Source of the DNA: Crocinitomicaceae bacterium
GTDB lineage: Bacteria > Bacteroidota > Bacteroidia > Flavobacteriales_D > Parvicellaceae
Assembly (NCBI GenBank): GCA_002691605.1
Contig: NZID01000005.1
Location: forward strand, 1-53,323
Reading direction: 5' to 3'
DNA length: 53,323 nucleotides
The notes under the pieces were generated by a model that was given only the letters and a program-made list of their open reading frames with translations, searched no databases and was not told where the DNA came from. Position numbers and translations under genes: made by a program. Positions 47,434 through 53,323 of this stretch are shown here, in pieces (the first letter of the stretch is position 1; the number at the start of each line of letters is the position of its first letter).

Positions 47434-48831
47434 TCACTTTAGAAAATAGGTCACTTTATTTACCTTATTCCAATTGCCTTTTGTAAAGTCAGGTATATTT
47501 ATAGGGATACTGCCTTTTTTAGTGGATTTTTTTGATAGTTCAACTATAGAAGACCATTCAGCTGCATCATAGACATCTTGATCCAATGGCAATCCATTTT
47601 GAAGGCAATATATCAATCTATAATCCATTATATAATCCATACCTCCATGACCTCCAATATCTTTGGCTTTTTGTTTGATATTTTTAATAGCAGAAGGTTC
47701 ATACTTTAAAATAGTATCACTTATTTGATCACCATTTAATGTTCTATGAGACTGGGGGGAAAAAGACATCGAATTTATAGGATATTTTTGAACAAACCCA
47801 TCTGTTCCACTTACAGTGAAAATTCTTGAATAAGGTCTAGGACTAGTAACATCATGCTGTAGCATAATTGTTTTTCCTTTATAAGTTCGTATAAGAGTTG
47901 TATTCATGTCTCCCTTAGTAAAAGTTTCACCTTTCCAGACATTTTCAGCTGATAATTTTTCATTAGAGTACTTAGAAAGGCCAAATTCTTTACTAGACAT
48001 AGAAACTAAATAAGTCATTCTATCGCCTCTATGAATGTTTAGTAAATGTGCAAGAGGACCTAAGCCATGAGTTGGATACGTATTACCATCTGTTTTTTGC
48101 AAATTTCTCAAACGCCAAAAGTCCCAATAATATGTTTTACTAAAGTTTAAAGATCTTAAATCATGTATATATGCTCCTTCAGCATGCACTAGCTCTCCAA
48201 ACTTATTATTCTGAGCCATATTTAAAACAGAAATTTCAAAAAAATCATACATGCAATTTTCTAGTTGAATACAATGTTTTCTTGTTTTTTCTGAAGTTTT
48301 TACTAAGTTCCAGCATTCTTTTACAGTTAAAGCCGCTGGTACTTCTACTGCCACATGTTTATTATTTTCCATCGCATAAACAGCTATAGGAGTATGTAAA
48401 TCCCAATGTGTACATACATAGATTAAATCAATATCAGTCCTTTTACATATTTCTTTCCAATCATTTTCTAAGTAATATCTATCTGGCTTAAAGAATTCGA
48501 ATTGTTCAAAATATTTATGGAAAGAGCTATTTACTTTATTTGAATCAATATCTGCTATAGCTATTACTTTTACCCCTTTTATTTTTGGCAACCTTTCTAA
48601 AGCCATTTGACCACGGTTACCTAAACCAATAACTGCAATTCTTACAGTATCTAAGGGTGGACAGGTCAGATTTATTACATTTCTATCTCCCTGATATAAA
48701 GAATTAGTCCAATAAGAAAATAATTGGTCATGATTTGTGCTGTCAATTTCTTTTATTTGACCAATAAATTCGTAGTTAATAAAAGAGATAAAGAAAAAAA
48801 AGACTGCCCAAATACCTTCTTTTAAAGACAT
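47434..48831 (-). CDS. Gfo/Idh/MocA oxidoreductase, GH109-like (exported)
   Basis: RIAVIGLGNRGQMALERLPKIKGVKVIAIADID (Rossmann), HVAVEVPAALTVKECW, THGLGPLAHLLNIHRGDRMTYLVSMSS (GH109-like); N-terminal hydrophobic segment. Confidence 0.8.
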   Translation of the reverse strand: MSLKEGIWAVFFFFISFINYEFIGQIKEIDSTNHDQLFSYWTNSLYQGDRNVINLTCPPLDTVRIAVIGLGNRGQMALERLPKIKGVKVIAIADIDSNKVNSSFHKYFEQFEFFKPDRYYLENDWKEICKRTDIDLIYVCTHWDLHTPIAVYAMENNKHVAVEVPAALTVKECWNLVKTSEKTRKHCIQLENCMYDFFEISVLNMAQNNKFGELVHAEGAYIHDLRSLNFSKTYYWDFWRLRNLQKTDGNTYPTHGLGPLAHLLNIHRGDRMTYLVSMSSKEFGLSKYSNEKLSAENVWKGETFTKGDMNTTLIRTYKGKTIMLQHDVTSPRPYSRIFTVSGTDGFVQKYPINSMSFSPQSHRTLNGDQISDTILKYEPSAIKNIKQKAKDIGGHGGMDYIMDYRLIYCLQNGLPLDQDVYDAAEWSSIVELSKKSTKKGSIPINIPDFTKGNWNKVNKVTYFLK

Positions 48832-51095
48832 TATTGATTTGTCTTAATTAGGTTTAATGCAGAACCATATTTAAACCATTCAATTTGTTGCTTATTATAG
48901 GTATGATTAAGTGCAATTATGTCTTGAGTTCCATCACTATGATTTATTTGAAGTGACAAACTTTTTTTTGGAGCAAAATCTTCCAAATCTATAAAGCTAA
49001 AAGTATCGTCTTCTTTAATAATATCGAAATCACTTTCTATATCAAAGGTTAGTCCTAACATGCCTTGTTTTTTTAGGTTAGTTTCATGAATTCTAGCAAA
49101 AGATTTTACAATTACAGCTATAACACCCAAATGTCGAGGTTCCATTGCTGCATGTTCTCTAGATGAACCCTCACCATAGTTGTGGTCTCCTACTACTATC
49201 GAAGGAACACCAGCAGTTTTATATGCTCTAGCTGTAGCAGGTACCGCCCCTTTGACTCCAGTAAGTTGATTAGTTACTGAATTAGTTTCTCCACTAAAAG
49301 CATTTATAGCTCCAATTAAACAATTATTAGAAATGTTATCAAGGTGTCCTCTAAATCTTAACCAAGGGCCTGCCATAGAGATATGATCTGTTGTACATTT
49401 ACCTTTTACTTTGATAAGAAGTTTTGCACCTAAAATATTTTCACCATTCCATGATTCAAATGGGTTTAATAATTGTAACCTTTCAGATTTGGGACTTACA
49501 ATAACTTCAATATCACTACCATCTTCTGCTGGAGCCTGATAGCCGTTATCTTCTACATCAAATCCATTTTTTGGCAGCTCTTGTCCTTTAGGCTCGGAAA
49601 GAAAAACTTGATCTCCATTTTTATTTAATAAAGAATCCATTAAAGGATTAAAATCTAATTTTCCTGAAATAGCAACTGCGGCGACCATTTCAGGAGAGGT
49701 AACAAATGCCATAGTATTTGGATTACCATCTGCTCTTTTTCTAAAGTTTCTATTAAAAGAATGAACTATAGAGTTTACTTCTTCTTTCTCAGCTCCGGGT
49801 CTATCCCATTGACCTATACATGGCCCACAGGCATTGGTGAATATCTTAGTTGTTTCAAACTTTTTAAATGTATCAATTAATCCATCTCTTTCTGCAGTAT
49901 ATCTTACTTGTTCTGAACCTGGATTAATTCCTAAAATAGCTTTTGCTTCCAACCCTTTATTAACTGCATCTTCTACAATTGATGCTGCTCTGGTTAAATC
50001 CTCATAGGAAGAATTGGTGCACGACCCTATTAATGCCCATTCAATTTTAGTTGGCCAATCATTTTGCTTAGCAGCTTCTTTCATTTTAGAAACTGGTGTT
50101 GCTAAATCAGGTGTGAACGGGCCATTTAAATGAGGAGTTAACTCATCTAAGTTTATTTCAATAACTCGATCGAAATATTTTTCTGGATTTTGATAAACTT
50201 CCTTATCTGCTGTTAAGTGATGAGAAATTTTATCTGCTAATTGAACAACTTCATCTCTACCAGTAGCAGTTAAATATCTTCTCATAGAATCATCATAACC
50301 AAAAGTGGAGGTAGTAGCCCCTATTTCAGCTCCCATGTTACAAATAGTTCCTTTACCTGTGCAAGAAATTGATTTTGCGCCTTCACCAAAATACTCCACT
50401 ACACATCCCGTCCCGCCCTTTACAGTTAGGATTCCTGCAACTTTTAAAATAACGTCTTTTGGAGAAGTCCAGCCATTTAATTTTCCAGTTAATTTTACTC
50501 CTATAAGTTTAGGAAATTTTAATTCCCAAGGCATACCCGCCATGACATCTACAGCATCAGCACCCCCTACACCAATAGCAATCATTCCTAAACCGCCAGC
50601 GTTAACCGTGTGGGAATCTGTTCCAATCATCATACCTCCTGGAAAAGCATAGTTTTCTAAAACAACTTGGTGAATGATTCCTGCACCTGGTTTCCAAAAT
50701 CCAATTCCATACTTATTACAAACAGAACTTAAAAAGTTAAAAACTTCATTGTTTTTATTAATGCCTTCTTGTAAATCTTTATCAGCTCCTAATTTTGCCT
50801 GAATTAAATGATCAGCGTGAGCAGTAGATGGTACCGCTACTTTTGCTTTTCCAGCTTGCATAAATTGTAAAAGAGCCATTTGAGCAGTTGCATCTTGCAT
50901 AGCAACCCTATCTGGAGAGAAATCTACATAGGAGACTCCTCTATTATAAATTTCTTTAGCATCTCCGCCCCAATTATGAGTATATAAAATTTTCTCTGCC
51001 AAAGTCAATGGATGATCAATTAACTTTCTAATTGCATCCATTTTTTTTGGGTATAATTCATATACCTCTCTTATCATTTCAATATCAAAAACCAT
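48831..51095 (-). CDS. Aconitate hydratase
   Basis: [75 protein letters not shown]. Confidence 0.98.
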   Translation of the reverse strand: MVFDIEMIREVYELYPKKMDAIRKLIDHPLTLAEKILYTHNWGGDAKEIYNRGVSYVDFSPDRVAMQDATAQMALLQFMQAGKAKVAVPSTAHADHLIQAKLGADKDLQEGINKNNEVFNFLSSVCNKYGIGFWKPGAGIIHQVVLENYAFPGGMMIGTDSHTVNAGGLGMIAIGVGGADAVDVMAGMPWELKFPKLIGVKLTGKLNGWTSPKDVILKVAGILTVKGGTGCVVEYFGEGAKSISCTGKGTICNMGAEIGATTSTFGYDDSMRRYLTATGRDEVVQLADKISHHLTADKEVYQNPEKYFDRVIEINLDELTPHLNGPFTPDLATPVSKMKEAAKQNDWPTKIEWALIGSCTNSSYEDLTRAASIVEDAVNKGLEAKAILGINPGSEQVRYTAERDGLIDTFKKFETTKIFTNACGPCIGQWDRPGAEKEEVNSIVHSFNRNFRKRADGNPNTMAFVTSPEMVAAVAISGKLDFNPLMDSLLNKNGDQVFLSEPKGQELPKNGFDVEDNGYQAPAEDGSDIEVIVSPKSERLQLLNPFESWNGENILGAKLLIKVKGKCTTDHISMAGPWLRFRGHLDNISNNCLIGAINAFSGETNSVTNQLTGVKGAVPATARAYKTAGVPSIVVGDHNYGEGSSREHAAMEPRHLGVIAVIVKSFARIHETNLKKQGMLGLTFDIESDFDIIKEDDTFSFIDLEDFAPKKSLSLQINHSDGTQDIIALNHTYNKQQIEWFKYGSALNLIKTNQ

Positions 51096-51156
51096 AGTAA
51101 TTTATTTGAGCAAGTGAAAATAGTAAATGAATTCTACAGATTAAAACTTTATAGCT

Positions 51157-51852
51157 TTAAAGTAATATTTTTTTTATTTCTTTTAAATTTTGTACCTCTT
51201 TCCAAATTTTAATAGAGTGCTTCCTTTTATATGGATTATAATATATGGCTTTCATACTTACTGCTAAAGATCCTTTAATATCTGTACTTAGGTCATCTCC
51301 AATCATTACTGAGTTATTAGCATTAGCACCTGTTTTTTTGAAAGCATAATGAAAGATTATTGGATCAGGTTTTTTTACACCGGCAGCTTCAGACGTAATT
51401 ATGTATTTAAAATATTTACTTAGCCCTGACTGCTGAACTTTTATAAATTGAACTTCTTCAAAACCATTTGTAATTATGTGAAGTTGATAATGTTCTTTAA
51501 GGTCATTTAATAATTCTATGGAATAAGGAATTAATTTGGTCCTGTATGGCGAGTTATTTACATAATCTTTACCAATTTTTTTAGCTAGCTCAGAATCGTC
51601 AATACCAAAATATTCTAGAGTAAGTTGAAACCTTTCAGATCTTAATCGTTCTTTTGAAAGAAGATTATTTCTATATTTTTCCCAGCAATCCTGATTTATT
51701 TTCTTGTAAACTTTAATAAATTCTTTTGGTAAAGAAATTCCCTTTTCATGTAATTGGTGAGATCGGAATAATTGAAGTAACTCTTGATGAGAATTAGAGT
51801 CGAAGTCCCAAAGTGTTCTATCCAAATCAAAAAAAAGATGCTTAATTTCCAT
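51157..51852 (-). CDS. HAD hydrolase, YjjG-like noncanonical nucleotidase family
   Basis: HLFFDLDRTLWDFDSNSHQEL, IITNGFEEVQFIKVQQSGL, EAAGVKKPDPIIFHYA, MIGDDLSTDIKGS. Confidence 0.92.
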   Translation of the reverse strand: MEIKHLFFDLDRTLWDFDSNSHQELLQLFRSHQLHEKGISLPKEFIKVYKKINQDCWEKYRNNLLSKERLRSERFQLTLEYFGIDDSELAKKIGKDYVNNSPYRTKLIPYSIELLNDLKEHYQLHIITNGFEEVQFIKVQQSGLSKYFKYIITSEAAGVKKPDPIIFHYAFKKTGANANNSVMIGDDLSTDIKGSLAVSMKAIYYNPYKRKHSIKIWKEVQNLKEIKKILL

Positions 51853-52311
51853 TTATTTAAAAAATTGAAATATAGTTTCATTTAGAAAAGCTAAAATAAA
51901 AGACGTTGCGAATAATAAGATAGAAACATACCAATAAGTTATTTTATGATTACCAAAAAATTTTACTACTACAACTGTACCAATTGGAATAGAAAGAAAT
52001 ATTGGGGCTAGAGTACAAACCAAAATAAATCCAATTTCAGATTGCTTCATCTTTATTAAAATTCTATTTCTTCTCTTAAAGCTTTTGGACTTCTTTTTTT
52101 TATTTTTTAAATCTTTCTTTTCCTCTTTACCAAAATAAATTTTATACGAAATAAAATAAAAAATATTAAAACAAGATAATGCTCCTAAACAAGAAGCAAT
52201 AAATATTTCTTGGACAGATAGTTCTGGAAACGTAGCTAAAGCAATAGTGGCCGTTACTAAAAATTTAATATGTGCTAAAAGAAAAACATATAATATAGCT
52301 ATCCAATTCAT
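51853..52311 (-). CDS. Integral membrane protein, uncharacterised
   Basis: 152 aa, about 4 TM segments with a Lys-rich loop KEEKKDLKNKKKKSKSFKRRNR. Confidence 0.65.
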   Translation of the reverse strand: MNWIAILYVFLLAHIKFLVTATIALATFPELSVQEIFIASCLGALSCFNIFYFISYKIYFGKEEKKDLKNKKKKSKSFKRRNRILIKMKQSEIGFILVCTLAPIFLSIPIGTVVVVKFFGNHKITYWYVSILLFATSFILAFLNETIFQFFK

Positions 52312-52964
52312 TCATCGTCTTTTTCTCCAAATGCTAAATCTCCAGCATCTCCCAAACCAGGAACAATATAAGACTGGGTAGTCATTTTTGGATCTACTGC
52401 GCCAATCCATAAGGTAGTATTGTCTGGGAAAATTTCACTCACTAGATTTATTCCTTGCTGACTCCCTATTACGCTAACAATATGGATATTTGAAGGTTGA
52501 CCTTTTTTTAGCAATGCCTTATAAGCTAAAATCATCGATTGTCCAGATGCTAACATTGTATCTGATAAAAGTACGACTTTACCTTCTATACTTGGACTTG
52601 CTAAATATTCTATTTCAACCTCAAAATCGTCTGCAGAGGTATGCTTTCTGTAGGCTGAAATAAAACAATTTTCTGCAGTATCAAAATAATTTAACAAACC
52701 ATTATGAAGCGGTAAGCCTGCTCTTAATATTGTTGCTAGGACTATATTGTTATTGGGAACTTGGGTTGTAGAAGTTCCTAAGGGTGTGTTGGTAGACAGT
52801 GGATGGGAATCTAAACTTTTACTTAATTCATATGCAGAGATTTCTCCTAACCTTACTAGGTTTTTTCTAAATCGCATACTGTCTTTTTGAATTTGAGCAT
52901 CTCTTAGCTCTGAAAGGAACTTGTTATATAATGAAGAATATTCACTAAAATTAAAAATTTTCAT
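52308..52964 (-). CDS. upp: Uracil phosphoribosyltransferase
   Basis: ATILRAGLPLHNGLLNYFD, VVLLSDTMLASGQSMILAYKAL, GLGDAGDLAFGEKDDE. Confidence 0.95.
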   Translation of the reverse strand: MKIFNFSEYSSLYNKFLSELRDAQIQKDSMRFRKNLVRLGEISAYELSKSLDSHPLSTNTPLGTSTTQVPNNNIVLATILRAGLPLHNGLLNYFDTAENCFISAYRKHTSADDFEVEIEYLASPSIEGKVVLLSDTMLASGQSMILAYKALLKKGQPSNIHIVSVIGSQQGINLVSEIFPDNTTLWIGAVDPKMTTQSYIVPGLGDAGDLAFGEKDDE

Positions 52965-52968
52965 AACA

Positions 52969-52976
52969 TAAATTTA
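52969..52976 (-). promoter_or_regulatory. Candidate -7-like box TAAATTTA for upp
   Basis: 4 nt upstream of ATG 52964; TAAATTTATGTTATG closely matches TAAATTTACGTTATG at 1598-1612. Confidence 0.4.
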
Positions 52977-52991
52977 AGGAACTAAAATGGA

Positions 52992-53323
52992 TTAATCTAG
53001 CCAGGTTGACTCAAAAACTTCTCTCCATCCTTTCCATCTGTCAAGATTACTTAATGATTCGTTGTGCCAAACCGATGTAAATACTCCATTTACTTTTTTT
53101 ACATTATTTTTTAAATTCCGTACAATTTCTATGGACGATTTACCAGAATATTTTAAATGATCATTCAAAACACCGTCCATATATGAAAATGGCACTATTT
53201 TTAGGTCTGTAGTAGTTTCATTTTCTAAATCATAAAATTTAAATGGTGTACAGGTGCCAGCTCTAAAACCTACGCGATCTGAATAACCCATACTATAATC
53301 TTCTTTAATGCCTAAATGATTTA
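52992..53323 (-). CDS. C-terminal part of a polysaccharide-deacetylase-like protein, truncated by the window end
   Basis: The frame stays open to the window edge (NHLGIKEDYSMGYSDRVGFRAGTCTPFKFYDLENE); GI..DYSMGY....GFRAGTC.PF..YDL resembles the Bacteroidota polysaccharide deacetylase-like family. Confidence 0.7.
   Translation of the reverse strand, partial: NHLGIKEDYSMGYSDRVGFRAGTCTPFKFYDLENETTTDLKIVPFSYMDGVLNDHLKYSGKSSIEIVRNLKNNVKKVNGVFTSVWHNESLSNLDRWKGWREVFESTWLD

Noticed and set aside
50305-50652. 115-aa plus-strand ORF opposite aconitase
   Set aside because: Pro/Ile-rich translation typical of an antisense shadow of a conserved gene.
1-53323. Defence islands, prophage, transposons, integrons, tRNA/rRNA genes
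   Set aside because: No recognisable transposase, integrase, capsid, Cas, restriction-modification, toxin-antitoxin or tRNA/rRNA sequence was seen; the window is ordinary core-genome content.

Overview
The window is AT-rich chromosomal DNA from a Bacteroidota bacterium, most likely a marine Flavobacteriales-type lineage. Supporting evidence: a Bacteroidota-type short RpoD, TonB receptor + DUF4249 pair, DUF4293/DUF4199/DUF6089-like proteins, an S16 with an acidic repeat tail, and TAnnTTTG promoter boxes. Content is mainly housekeeping: rpsP tail, rimM, mutL, two rhomboids, RNase P RNA, DEAD-box helicase, dapF, htrA/degQ, rpoD, uvrB, aroE, a DUF368 transporter, a ComA homologue, a phosphoglucomutase-family enzyme, cysteine desulfurase, trmD, rplS, argS, msrA, rho, mpl, rarA, cinA, aconitase and upp. 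There are also several lineage-specific envelope proteins. I found no convincing phage, transposon, CRISPR, tRNA/rRNA or defence locus, so there is no obvious dedicated novel system. The strongest unexplained signals are: (1) a repeated architecture in which a Bacteroidota -7 box (TAnnTTTG/A) sits only 4-5 nt upstream of the start codon, which predicts leaderless mRNAs; (2) all seven convergent gene junctions abut or overlap, spanning a 14 nt overlap to a 5 nt gap; (3) an 8-bp terminator-like hairpin whose U-tract ends exactly at the rimM start codon; (4) a 21-bp tandem repeat encoding an N/R/D-rich disordered segment in Rho; (5) a 10-bp inverted repeat with DnaA-box-like arms in a divergent intergenic region; (6) a ComA homologue in an operon with a DUF368 carrier. 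All calls come from reading the sequence and the supplied ORF track; no database search was run.
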